This document shows, one piece after another, positions 8,314 through 16,233 of a DNA stretch of 46,715 bases. The stretch spans positions 1 through 46,715 of the forward strand of contig NZ_JYHV01000030.1 of NCBI RefSeq assembly GCF_000952685.1, written 5' to 3'. The stretch's first letter is position 1. Each line of letters opens with the position of its first letter. Under the pieces are notes generated by a model. The model worked only from the letters and a program-made list of their open reading frames with translations. It was not told where the DNA came from and did not search any database. The translations under genes were made by a program, and so were the position numbers. This DNA comes from Stutzerimonas stutzeri. Lineage in GTDB: Bacteria > Pseudomonadota > Gammaproteobacteria > Pseudomonadales > Pseudomonadaceae.

Positions 8314-9132
8314 TCAATCACCGCTCGCGTGCTTGAGCTTCTGCCGCTCGAGAAAATCGACTTTCCATTGCTCCATGCCGATGTATTCCGAAGACAGGTT
8401 CGCCTCGACCTGATGCCGTGTCTTGAGCGCGGCGACGGCAGACGACTGATCAGCGAGGTAGCGGTCGAAGCGCTCGACCAGTTCAGGATGATCGAGCGTG
8501 GAGAGATTGAAGGTGCTGCGGGTATGCGGTAGCGCGGGTTCGAATACCAGAGCGCCCGGCTTCGCACGCACATTGTTCAGGTAGTGCGCCGCGACCACCA
8601 CATTGTAGTAGGCGCCGTCGCTGTCCTTGAGCAGGGCCTGGCGCACCATGCGCGGCAGATCCGGGCTGCTGACCAGGAGGATCTGCCCGGCCGCGACCCG
8701 ATCTTCGTAGCCCCAGGGTGTCCAACCGTCGACCACCGCCAGGCGCTTGAGCTCGTCGACCCCAAGCCCTGCGCGTCGAGGGGCCACCATCACCCCATCG
8801 ATATACTTGACCACTGCCTGGCTGTAATGCAGCCGGTAGCCGCGCTTGGCGGCTGCGGACCAGTTGGGGTTATCCGGATACTTGGCATCGATGCGACCGG
8901 CGAGCAGCGCGGGTAGTAATTCCTCGACCGGTAGAACCTTGTAGACCAGTCGCACTCCGCTGTGCGCGGCAAAGCTGTCCAGAAGCTCGCGAGCGAAGCC
9001 CCGATAATTGCCGTGCGCATCGCCGTCATAGTGCGGCATGAAAGCCGCCTGCTCGACACCGACTACATAAGTCTGCTCGGCGAGCACGGGTGCCGACAGC
9101 GCCAGCAAGGCGATCGCAAGAATCGTTTTCAT
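8314..9132 (-). CDS. periplasmic solute-binding protein, family 3-like, without transporter partners
   Basis: The 272-residue protein resembles the bacterial extracellular solute-binding proteins of family 3, which normally bind amino acids or similar small polar molecules. It has a signal peptide (MKTILAIALLALSAPVLA, cleavage before EQTY). Motifs typical of the fold are NYRGFARELLDSFAAHSG near the start and a central hinge region around PWGYEDRVAAG. AAGGAG directly precedes the ATG with a 5-base spacer. No permease or ATPase gene lies next to it, so it is an orphan. The next gene on the same strand, 277 bases on, is a chemoreceptor, but that gene has its own promoter. It could serve as a ligand-presenting protein for taxis, belong to a distant transporter, or have another periplasmic role. 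Confidence 0.7.
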   Translation of the reverse strand: MKTILAIALLALSAPVLAEQTYVVGVEQAAFMPHYDGDAHGNYRGFARELLDSFAAHSGVRLVYKVLPVEELLPALLAGRIDAKYPDNPNWSAAAKRGYRLHYSQAVVKYIDGVMVAPRRAGLGVDELKRLAVVDGWTPWGYEDRVAAGQILLVSSPDLPRMVRQALLKDSDGAYYNVVVAAHYLNNVRAKPGALVFEPALPHTRSTFNLSTLDHPELVERFDRYLADQSSAVAALKTRHQVEANLSSEYIGMEQWKVDFLERQKLKHASGD

Positions 9133-9382
9133 GGGAGCTCCTTGTTGTGTTGGACGACCCGCTCGGCAGCCGGCAGCTGTCCTGTAATCGATTAAACGCA
9201 GGACATGACGAGTCGAACTGATGGCACGACAGTATCAGAAGCCTTTTATATATGTATACAAAACATCATGGAATTTGTTCACATAAAATCCCGCCAGCGC
9301 AGCGACTTGAGGCCATTCGGAAGCCAGTGCTAGCATGCCGCGGCAGGCCACCAGGCTGGTGGTTGTGAATCGAACAGGTCTT

Positions 9383-10006
9383 ATGTCCAGTATCCGCGAG
9401 CGCAACAAAGAACTGATCCTGCGCGCTGCCAGCGAAGAGTTTGCCGAAAAGGGCTTCGCCGCCAGTAAAACCAGTGACATCGCCAACCGCGCCGGGCTAC
9501 CCAAGCCCAACGTTTACTACTATTTCAAAAGCAAGGAAAACCTCTATCGAGAGGTGCTCGACAGCATCGTCGAGCCTCTGCTGCAGGCGTCCGCTCCGTT
9601 CAATCAGCCCGGCGAACCGGCCGACGTACTGCGCGCCTACATTCGCACCAAGATCCGCATTTCACGTGAGCATGCCTGCGCCTCCAAGGTGTTCGCCAGC
9701 GAGATCATGCATGGCGCACCGCATCTCCCGGCCGAGCGGGCCGCACAATTGAACGCCCAGGCCAGCCACAACGTCGCCTGCATTCAGGGCTGGATCGATC
9801 AGGGTTTGATGGCTGCGGTCGACCCCAATCATCTGATGTTCAGCATCTGGGCAGCAACCCAGACCTACGCCGATTTCGACTGGCAGATCACCACCGTGAC
9901 AGGCAAGGCGAAGCTCGACGATGCGGACTATGAAGCCGCCGCCGAAACGATCATTCGTATGGTCATCAAAGGCTGCGAGGTAAAGGAAGCAGCCACCGTC
10001 AGCTGA
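9383..10006 (+). CDS. TetR-family regulator, RutR/PydR-like
   Basis: This is a DNA-binding repressor. The 207-residue protein has an N-terminal TetR helix-turn-helix (about 10-55; KTSDIANRAGLPKPNVYYYFKSKENLY) and a C-terminal ligand domain resembling the RutR (YcdC) type, with FASEIMHGAPHL and MFSIWAATQTYADFDWQI. Close relatives in Pseudomonas that I recall sit next to reductive pyrimidine-catabolism genes and are thought to sense uracil or related compounds. Here no pyrimidine enzyme genes are adjacent, so the targets may be elsewhere or may include the nearby solute-binding protein. ATG 9383 is chosen because CAGG lies just upstream and the protein then begins like known members (MSSIRERNKELIL). 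An upstream in-frame ATG at 9335 has no ribosome site. Confidence 0.85.
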   Translation: MSSIRERNKELILRAASEEFAEKGFAASKTSDIANRAGLPKPNVYYYFKSKENLYREVLDSIVEPLLQASAPFNQPGEPADVLRAYIRTKIRISREHACASKVFASEIMHGAPHLPAERAAQLNAQASHNVACIQGWIDQGLMAAVDPNHLMFSIWAATQTYADFDWQITTVTGKAKLDDADYEAAAETIIRMVIKGCEVKEAATVS

Positions 10007-10142
10007 AGTCGCTTTTTAGCGTTCAGAGTGTCTAGCATCATGGTTCTAGACCTGCAAATGGTCGCAACGGCACGGTCGACGGAAGGTTCTGCAGGACGCC
10101 GGCCGTTCTGATAACGTTCTGCCTTATAAGCACTTCCTACCT

Positions 10143-10171
10143 TTGACGCTTCATCTATGACGACTAATACT
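10143..10171 (+). promoter_or_regulatory. sigma-70-type promoter of bifA
   Basis: TTGACG at 10143-10148 (5 of 6) and AATACT at 10166-10171 (4 of 6) are 17 bases apart. Transcription would start near 10178. This places a possible TTG start at 10171 upstream of the transcript and supports the TTG at 10207 as the true bifA start. Confidence 0.55.
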
Positions 10172-10206
10172 TGCGCTGGGCACCGGCTTGGAACAAGGAA
10201 ATCCTT

Positions 10207-12267
10207 TTGACCGCATTGCGCAACAGCCTGTCGAGGAAACTGCTCCGTATCGTTCTGCTGTCAGCGCTTGCCGTTGGGCTGGTATTGAGCTGCGCGCAAA
10301 TCGTCTTCGATGCTTACAAGACCCGCCATCTGATCAATACGGAGGCGCAGCGAATCCTACGCATGACGCGCGACCCCTCCACCCAGGCGATCTACAGCCT
10401 GGACCGGGAAATGGGTGCGCAGGTCATGGAGGGACTGTTCCAGCACGAGTCGATTCACGAGGCGTCAATCGGCCATCCGGGAGAAAAGCCTCTGGCTTAC
10501 AAATCCCGCCCGCTCATGTCATCGCCTTCACGCTGGCTGACCGATCCGATACTCGGCCGAGACCAGGAGTTCACCATCCCACTGATCGGCCGCCCGCCCT
10601 ACAACGAGTACTATGGCGATCTACGCATCACGCTCGATACTGCCCCTTATGGCGAGGATTTCGTCAGCAACTCGGGAGTGATTTTTGTCGTAGGTATTCT
10701 TCGGGCACTGGTCTTGGGCCTACTGCTCTATCTGATCTATGAATGGCTGCTGACACGACCGCTGACCAAGCTCATCGAGCACCTGTCGCATATCAACCCG
10801 AACCGCCCGGGCGAACGCTCGCTGCCGATGCCGAAGGGGCACGAGCGTAATGAGCTAGGGCTTTGGGTCGAGACCGCCAATGGCCTGCTCGCCGCCATCG
10901 AACACAACATGCAGTTGCGCCACGCGGCAGAAAGCAGCCTGCAACGCATGACCCAGTATGACTCGCTGACCGGCCTGCCCAATCGCCAACAACTGCAACA
11001 GCAGCTCGACAATATCCTTGGCGAGGCCGCGCGGTTGCAGCGCCGCGTAGCCGTACTCTGCCTCGGACTGGACGACTTCAAGGGTGTGAACGAGCAGTTC
11101 AGCTATCAGCACGGGGACCGCATGCTGGTCGCGCTGGCCGAACGTCTACGCAGCTTGAGCGGGCGTGTCGGTGCTCTCGCACGCCTGGGTGGCGATCAGT
11201 TCGTCCTGGTACTGTTCGGCTTCGAGCAACCCTACGAAGCGGCGGAGCTGGCGCAAAAAATACTTGATGATCTGGAACGCCCCGTCATCCTCGATCAGCA
11301 GAACATACGGTTACGCGCGACCATCGGGATCACCCTGTATCCCGAAGACGGCGACAGTACGGAAAAGCTCCTGCAGAAAGCCGAGCAGACCATGACTCTG
11401 GCCAAGAACCGCTCGCGCAACCGCTACCAGTTTTATGTCGCGAGCATCGATAGCCAGATGCGAGCGCGCCGGGAATTACAGAACGACCTGGCAGAAGCCC
11501 TTCAGCGCGGCGAGTTCCACCTGGTCTACCAGCCGCAGATCGACTATCGCCTGAAACGCATCACCGGGGTCGAGGCATTGCTGCGCTGGTCACACCCGAG
11601 CGGCAAGATGATTCCGCCGGACATTTTCATTCCCCTCGCCGAACAGAACGGTAGCATCATCGGCATTGGCGAATGGGTGCTGGATCAGGCCTGTCGGCAA
11701 TTGAGCGAATGGCATCAGCAGGGTTTCAGCGACCTGCGTATGGCGGTCAATCTATCCACGGTGCAATTGCACCATGCCGAACTGCCGGACATGATCAGCA
11801 AGCTGCTCGAGACCCACCAGCTGCCGCCCGAGACGCTGGAGCTCGAGGTTACCGAAACGGGATTGATGGAAGACATCGCCGCCGCCACCCGCAATCTGCA
11901 TAGCCTGCGCCGCTCCGGTGCGCTGATTGCGATCGACGACTTCGGCACTGGCTATTCCTCGCTCAGCTACCTGAAAAGCCTGCCGCTGGACAAGATCAAG
12001 ATAGACAAGAGTTTCGTCCGCGACATGTCCGCCGACCAAGGCGACACGACCATCGTCCGGGCCATCATTCAGTTGGGTAAGAGCCTCGGCATGCTGGTGA
12101 TCGCCGAAGGTGTGGAAACCGCCGAGCAGGAACGCTACCTCATCGACGAAGGCTGCAACGAAGGCCAGGGTTATTACTACAGCAAGCCGCTGCCGGCATC
12201 CGAGCTGGCCATACTGTTGCGCCAATCCCTGCGTTTCGAACACAGGTTCAACTCGGAACCGCTGTAA
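10207..12267 (+). CDS. bifA: cyclic-di-GMP phosphodiesterase BifA (degenerate GGDEF plus EAL)
   Basis: This inner-membrane phosphodiesterase hydrolyses cyclic-di-GMP and in P. aeruginosa promotes swarming and limits biofilm. With the TTG start at 10207 the protein has 686 residues, essentially the length I recall for P. aeruginosa BifA (687). It has TM1 at about 12-30, a periplasmic region, TM2 at about 160-180, then a GGDEF domain whose active site reads GGDQF (328-332), the same degeneration known in BifA. The EAL domain is intact: EALLRW at 456, ELEVTE near 546, DDFGTG at 577 and EGVE at 634. AAGGA at 10195-10199 with a 7-base spacer supports the TTG start. A degenerate GGDEF often binds GTP as a regulatory site; that is inference here. 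Confidence 0.93.
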   Translation: MTALRNSLSRKLLRIVLLSALAVGLVLSCAQIVFDAYKTRHLINTEAQRILRMTRDPSTQAIYSLDREMGAQVMEGLFQHESIHEASIGHPGEKPLAYKSRPLMSSPSRWLTDPILGRDQEFTIPLIGRPPYNEYYGDLRITLDTAPYGEDFVSNSGVIFVVGILRALVLGLLLYLIYEWLLTRPLTKLIEHLSHINPNRPGERSLPMPKGHERNELGLWVETANGLLAAIEHNMQLRHAAESSLQRMTQYDSLTGLPNRQQLQQQLDNILGEAARLQRRVAVLCLGLDDFKGVNEQFSYQHGDRMLVALAERLRSLSGRVGALARLGGDQFVLVLFGFEQPYEAAELAQKILDDLERPVILDQQNIRLRATIGITLYPEDGDSTEKLLQKAEQTMTLAKNRSRNRYQFYVASIDSQMRARRELQNDLAEALQRGEFHLVYQPQIDYRLKRITGVEALLRWSHPSGKMIPPDIFIPLAEQNGSIIGIGEWVLDQACRQLSEWHQQGFSDLRMAVNLSTVQLHHAELPDMISKLLETHQLPPETLELEVTETGLMEDIAAATRNLHSLRRSGALIAIDDFGTGYSSLSYLKSLPLDKIKIDKSFVRDMSADQGDTTIVRAIIQLGKSLGMLVIAEGVETAEQERYLIDEGCNEGQGYYYSKPLPASELAILLRQSLRFEHRFNSEPL

Positions 12268-12280
12268 CGCCATCTGTCCG

Positions 12281-12297
12281 CCGTGCTCGTAGCACGG
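12281..12297 (+). terminator. hairpin between bifA and the spermidine-synthase-like gene
   Basis: CCGTGCT (12281-12287) pairs with AGCACGG (12291-12297) around CGT. It follows the bifA stop by 13 bases. No T-run follows, so it may be a weak or partial terminator. Confidence 0.4.
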
Positions 12298-12332
12298 CCC
12301 TCTCCTCTTCTGCCTACCCATGAGCGACGCGC

Positions 12333-13016
12333 ATGAAGCGTTTTGAATTGATCGACACCGCAGACATCCCTGACGACCTTGGTGCACTTTGCCTGTTTAG
12401 CTACGGTGATGATTTTGTCATCAAGATCCAGGGCGGCAACGGCAATCAACTGATGAACACCCGCATGCACGGTTCCGAAGATGCCTTGGCGGAGATTCCC
12501 TGCAAAAGAATCGCCCAGCGCACCCAACCTCGCGTGCTGATCGGCGGGCTGGGCATGGGCTTTACCCTGGCATCGGCGCTCAAGCATCTAGGCAACGACG
12601 CCGAGGTTCATGTCGCTGAACTGGTACCCGGAGTGATCGAATGGAATCGCGGCCCTCTGGGCGAAAAGTCTGGCATGCCGATCAACGACCCACGAACCCG
12701 CATACGCTTGGGCGATGTCGCCGCCATCCTACGGGACGAGCCGCAGGGCTTCGACGCGATCATGCTCGATGTGGACAACGGACCTGAAGGGCTGACCCGC
12801 AAGGGCAACAGCTGGCTGTATTCATCAGCCGGACTCGAAACCTGCGCCCGGGCACTGCGCTCCAAGGGCGTGCTCGCCGTATGGTCGGCCAGCGCCGACC
12901 GCGCGTTTTCTCAGCGCCTGGCCCAGTCGGGGTTCAAGGCCGAGGAGGTCCAAGTGTTTGCCCACGGTAACCGTGGCACCCGCCACACCATTTGGATCGC
13001 CGACAAACGAAGCTGA
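12333..13016 (+). CDS. spermidine-synthase-like (SAM-fold) protein
   Basis: This 227-residue soluble protein has the Rossmann methyltransferase-like fold of spermidine synthases. The nucleoside-binding glycine loop is VLIGGLGMGFTLASAL (about residues 68-83), followed by an acidic strand end (VAELVPGVIEWN) and a second acidic motif (AIMLDVDNGPE). It is shorter than true spermidine synthases (about 280 residues), and I do not see their substrate motifs clearly, so the acceptor is uncertain. Many such proteins in pseudomonads are annotated only as spermidine-synthase-like or predicted methyltransferases. It lies 65 bases after bifA and 120 bases before a diguanylate cyclase on the same strand, so a shared transcript is possible despite a small hairpin. 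Confidence 0.75.
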   Translation: MKRFELIDTADIPDDLGALCLFSYGDDFVIKIQGGNGNQLMNTRMHGSEDALAEIPCKRIAQRTQPRVLIGGLGMGFTLASALKHLGNDAEVHVAELVPGVIEWNRGPLGEKSGMPINDPRTRIRLGDVAAILRDEPQGFDAIMLDVDNGPEGLTRKGNSWLYSSAGLETCARALRSKGVLAVWSASADRAFSQRLAQSGFKAEEVQVFAHGNRGTRHTIWIADKRS

Positions 13017-13140
13017 TATCGGACGGGCAACGATTGATAGCCTATAGCCATCAAACTTGTGAGCAGCTGTGGATCGCCTCCGCTACACTCAGACCCGACT
13101 GACCCGCTCCATCGTGGTCGGCAGATTAGCAGTACGCGCG

Positions 13141-14544
13141 ATGACGACAGAGAATCCCCCCTCCCTGGCTACCGTTCTTGATCTTATGCTCGACGCCGTC
13201 TGCGTCGTTGATGCCACTGGGCACTTCGTCTACGTCAGCGCTGCGTGCGAACGCATCTTCGGGTATACGCAGGACGAAATGATCGGTCGCGCGATGATAG
13301 ACATGGTGGCCCCCGAAGACCGTGAGCGCACTCTGGAAGCGGCCAAGCAAGTGATGTCAGGCCAGCTCAGCCTGCATTTCGAGAATCGCTACATCCGCAA
13401 GGATGGTCAGCGGGTGGATATCATGTGGTCGGCCCGCTGGTCCGAGGACGACCAGCTGCGCGTCGGCGTTGCGCGTGACATTACCCAGCGCAAGCATTTC
13501 GAATCGCTGCAAGCGGCGGTGTACGCCATATCCGAGGCGGCCCACAACACCGCCGATCTCGCCGCCCTGTTCGAGCAGATTCATCTGATCATCGGAAGTC
13601 TCATCCCGGCACCCAATTTTTTCGTAGCCTTGAACACATTGGGCATAGGCTCGCCGATTTTTCCTTATCACAAAACCAATGGCGATCCGACGCAGCTCCC
13701 TTTCGAGTCGGCCGCGGCGCTCTGCACGGAGGTAACACGTACCGGACAGGCCCTGCTGCTGACCGCCCAGAATGACCAGGTTTGTAGCAATCTCAAGACG
13801 GCCGCCGACACGAACCGGTTCTGCTGGCTGGCTGCGCCGTTATCGACGCGCCAGGGCAGTCTCGGCGCCCTCTTGCTCAGCGATGCGGCGCAGAACGCGA
13901 CGTATCGCGAGCAGGACCGGGAGCTGTTGCAATTCGTCGCCAATCAGGTCGCCACGGCCATCGAACGTAAACAGCTGCATGCCCGCCTGGAGAGGATGGC
14001 TCAATACGATGAGCTCACCGGTTTACCCAATCGCGCCTTCCTGTTCGACCGGCTGAAAACCGCACTGGCACGTGCACGTCGCAACGGTCAGCCGTTTTCG
14101 CTGCTTTATCTGGATCTGAACCGGTTCAAGCAGGTCAACGACCATCACGGTCACAGCGTCGGCGATCTACTTTTGCAAGCCTTCGCCAGGCGGCTAGCGC
14201 AGCACACCCGGGAAGTGGATACGGTTGCGCGGATGGGCGGCGACGAGTTCGTCGTACTGCTGGAGAACAGCCCATCAAGAGCCGATGCGATGGTGGTCGT
14301 CGACAACATCCGGAGCGCCATGCAAGCACCTGTGGAGCTTGCGGGCCTGAGCCTGGTGGCTCAACCAAGTATCGGCGTGGCCTATTTCCCGGAGGACGGC
14401 GCCGATGAAGCCTCGTTGCTCAAGCATGCCGACGAGGCCATGTATCAGGAGAAGCTAGGCCCGACGATACACGACAAGACCCCGCAGCCTGCAAAGCAAG
14501 ACGATGCATCGATCGATCCGACTGTCAGGAAGAAAGACGCGTAA
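13141..14544 (+). CDS. diguanylate cyclase with PAS and GAF sensor domains
   Basis: This predicted soluble diguanylate cyclase makes cyclic-di-GMP. From ATG 13141 the protein has 467 residues: a PAS domain at about 10-115 (VDATGHFVYVSAACERIFGYTQDEM and the PAC-like RVGVARDITQRK), a GAF domain at about 125-278, and a GGDEF domain at about 283-445. The active site is intact (RMGGDEFVVLL, GGDEF at 366-370), and REVD five residues upstream (357-360) forms the inhibitory I-site. There are no membrane segments, so input signals are likely cytosolic. A GTG at 13069 could add 24 residues, but neither start has a strong ribosome site. It stands two genes after the phosphodiesterase BifA, so opposing enzymes are encoded side by side. 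Confidence 0.9.
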   Translation: MTTENPPSLATVLDLMLDAVCVVDATGHFVYVSAACERIFGYTQDEMIGRAMIDMVAPEDRERTLEAAKQVMSGQLSLHFENRYIRKDGQRVDIMWSARWSEDDQLRVGVARDITQRKHFESLQAAVYAISEAAHNTADLAALFEQIHLIIGSLIPAPNFFVALNTLGIGSPIFPYHKTNGDPTQLPFESAAALCTEVTRTGQALLLTAQNDQVCSNLKTAADTNRFCWLAAPLSTRQGSLGALLLSDAAQNATYREQDRELLQFVANQVATAIERKQLHARLERMAQYDELTGLPNRAFLFDRLKTALARARRNGQPFSLLYLDLNRFKQVNDHHGHSVGDLLLQAFARRLAQHTREVDTVARMGGDEFVVLLENSPSRADAMVVVDNIRSAMQAPVELAGLSLVAQPSIGVAYFPEDGADEASLLKHADEAMYQEKLGPTIHDKTPQPAKQDDASIDPTVRKKDA

Positions 14545-14555
14545 GACGTCTTTCT
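14531..14555 (+). terminator. hairpin terminator overlapping the diguanylate cyclase stop
   Basis: AGAAAGACG (14531-14539) and CGTCTTTCT (14547-14555) form a perfect 9-bp stem with a 7-base loop containing the stop codon. The 3' arm is T-rich but no long T-run follows. The next gene is convergent. Confidence 0.6.
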
Positions 14556-14589
14556 CCAGGCCTGGGGGCATCCGTTGCGCTTCAACGGC

Positions 14590-15462
14590 TCATCCGCCCA
14601 ACCGGGACGCCAGCATCACCGCACCCAAAAGGCATAACGCAGCGCCGCCCGCGGCATGCCAGCGATAGCGCCGCGCGAGAACCTCCTCACCGTGGCTCGA
14701 TAACACGAACGGCAAAGGCTCATTGGGGCGCACGAGGCGGTGCTGAGCCCGCTGCGTGCTGGCAAGACGATGACGTCGTTCTGCTTCGAGGCCCGCCGCG
14801 AGACGCACACGGCCCCACTCAGCCTGATCGAGTTGGCCGTCACGATTGTTGTCGAAGCGCTGCAGCAGCCCGGCATAGTTTTCTTTCCATTCCCGCACTA
14901 CTTGCCCTTGGGCGGTATGAAGGTCGAGCCCTTGCCGGCCGCCGCCTTCGGTGCGGAAATCGCCGATCGCATAAAGCGGCTCATCGGCGTGGAGTCGCTC
15001 CTCGGTGTAGCGATATTGGCGGCTACCGGTCAGCCAATCGAGCACACCGCGAATCGGCAGTCCCCAGGGATGACGCCGATCACCAGTCCATCTATCGCGT
15101 CGTGCCGGCAGCACTTCGGCGCCGCGCGGATCAATCAAGCAGTCCCCGGTCGTATCGCACAAACGCAACAGGCTCTCGCTGCTGCCCTGCTCGACGATCC
15201 GCCAACTGCTGCGCTTGCCACTGGCGCGATATTCCTCGATACGGTAGCGCCACCAGAGACAGGGTTTGGCCGTTAGTGGCGCCTGCAAGGACGGCACGTC
15301 AGGCAAGTCTCGCAGCACCCCGGTAAGTTCGACGTAGCCCTGCGCTGCCGAGCGAATCTTCGAGGTAGGTGTGTCCAGCAGATGGCGCAGCTTCGACCAG
15401 CGACTGATCCATAGCCAGCCACCCATCAGGCACATGCCGATCGCCACACCAATGAACAGCAT
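14590..15462 (-). CDS. membrane protein with GIDE-like domain and EF-hand
   Basis: This 290-residue protein has a membrane segment at each end (about 2-20 and 270-288). Between them lies a domain resembling GIDE/MUL1 regions (VELTGVLRD, PLTAKPCLWWRYRIEEY, and later HADEPLYAIGDFR), which in eukaryotes sits in a mitochondrial E3 ligase. A canonical 12-residue EF-hand loop starts at D204 (DNNRDGQLDQAE), with acidic or oxygen ligands at 204, 206, 208, 212 and 215, so calcium binding is likely. No RING finger is present, so ubiquitin-ligase activity is not implied. The gene starts 14 bases after the lemA stop and is surely co-transcribed with it. GIDE-like proteins paired with LemA are widespread in bacteria but their job is unknown. 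Confidence 0.75.
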   Translation of the reverse strand: MLFIGVAIGMCLMGGWLWISRWSKLRHLLDTPTSKIRSAAQGYVELTGVLRDLPDVPSLQAPLTAKPCLWWRYRIEEYRASGKRSSWRIVEQGSSESLLRLCDTTGDCLIDPRGAEVLPARRDRWTGDRRHPWGLPIRGVLDWLTGSRQYRYTEERLHADEPLYAIGDFRTEGGGRQGLDLHTAQGQVVREWKENYAGLLQRFDNNRDGQLDQAEWGRVRLAAGLEAERRHRLASTQRAQHRLVRPNEPLPFVLSSHGEEVLARRYRWHAAGGAALCLLGAVMLASRLGG

Positions 15463-15476
15463 CGGCCCGACCCCGC

Positions 15477-16049
15477 TCAGCCGAACAGGGGTTTGAGGTC
15501 GACATCGGCCTTCTCCGCCTCGCTGAACTGCAGCAATTCGGCCTCTCGGAAGCCGAAGGCGCGCGCCAGCAACACATCGGGAAACTGCTCGATGCGTACG
15601 TTGTTCAGGTTGACCGATTCGTTATACAGCTCTCGGCGATCGGCGATGCCGCTCTCCAATCCACTGATGCGCTGCTGCAGATGCCGAAAGCTCTCGCTGG
15701 CACGCAGCTCGGGATAATTCTCGGCCAGTGCGAACAGCCGCCCCAGACCGGCGCGCAGTCCGGTTTCAGCCTGTCCTAAGGCACCGACATCACCCTGTTC
15801 GCGCGCATTGGCCACGGCATTGCGCGCAGTGACGACCTGCTCCAAGGTAATGCGCTCGTGCTGCATGTATTGCTTGCAGGTCTCGACCAGTTTCGGCAGT
15901 TCCTCGTGGCGCTGGCGAAGCAGTACGTCGATGTTAGACCAGGCCTTGCTGACGCCGTGCTTGAGGCGCACCAGACCGTTGTAGAGAACCACCGCATAGG
16001 CAGCGACAAGAAACAGCACAACCAATGCAACCACAGCGCTCAGGCTCAT
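15477..16049 (-). CDS. lemA: LemA family protein
   Basis: This is a membrane-anchored helical protein. The 190 residues have one N-terminal membrane segment (about 4-24) and the conserved LemA core: YNGLVRLKHGVSKAWSNIDVLLRQRHEELPKLVETCKQYM, then NNVRIEQFPDVLLARAFGF near the end. GGAGAA precedes the ATG with a 7-base spacer. The molecular function of the LemA family is not known; it is unrelated to the LemA sensor kinase of plant pathogens. It is the first gene of a two-gene operon with the GIDE/EF-hand membrane protein. It is divergent from the imelysin gene, with which it shares a 184-base intergenic region. Confidence 0.9.
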   Translation of the reverse strand: MSLSAVVALVVLFLVAAYAVVLYNGLVRLKHGVSKAWSNIDVLLRQRHEELPKLVETCKQYMQHERITLEQVVTARNAVANAREQGDVGALGQAETGLRAGLGRLFALAENYPELRASESFRHLQQRISGLESGIADRRELYNESVNLNNVRIEQFPDVLLARAFGFREAELLQFSEAEKADVDLKPLFG

Positions 16050-16133
16050 CGGGCTTCTCCAGAATCCAACTATCGGGATGGCATTCTAACGGCACCGCAT
16101 TCAGCGAAGCGCGATCTGTTCCACGCAATTCCT

Positions 16134-16163
16134 TTGCACAAAATGCAAATCTTTCGCATTATG
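16134..16163 (+). promoter_or_regulatory. promoter of the imelysin gene with an overlapping Fur-like box
   Basis: TTGCAC (16134-16139) and CATTAT (16157-16162) with a 17-base spacer form a plausible promoter. GCAAATCTTTCGCATTATG (16145-16163) matches 11 of 19 bases of the Fur consensus and covers the spacer and the -10 box, as expected of an iron-responsive repressor site. The decamer AAATGCAAAT at 16141-16150 recurs upstream of the next transcription unit. Confidence 0.5.
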
Positions 16164-16233
16164 ACCCGCATCGGATCGTCTGGTACTCGCTATCGACATT
16201 CGCAAATACCCTCTGCAAGCAAAGGAACCCGCC

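Noticed and set aside
9222..9236. Possible sigma-54 promoter (TGGCACGACAGTATC) before the TetR gene
   Set aside because: The -24 GG is present but the -12 element reads TC instead of the essential GC, so it should not bind sigma-54.
8060..9260. GTATAC repeats at 8061, 8083 and 9254 as a shared operator for the RutR-like regulator
   Set aside because: The 6-bp palindrome also appears at 1562 and 4997 next to unrelated genes, and it does not resemble the known RutR box TTGACCAnnTGGTCAA. Only the two copies in the chemoreceptor leader are close enough together to note.
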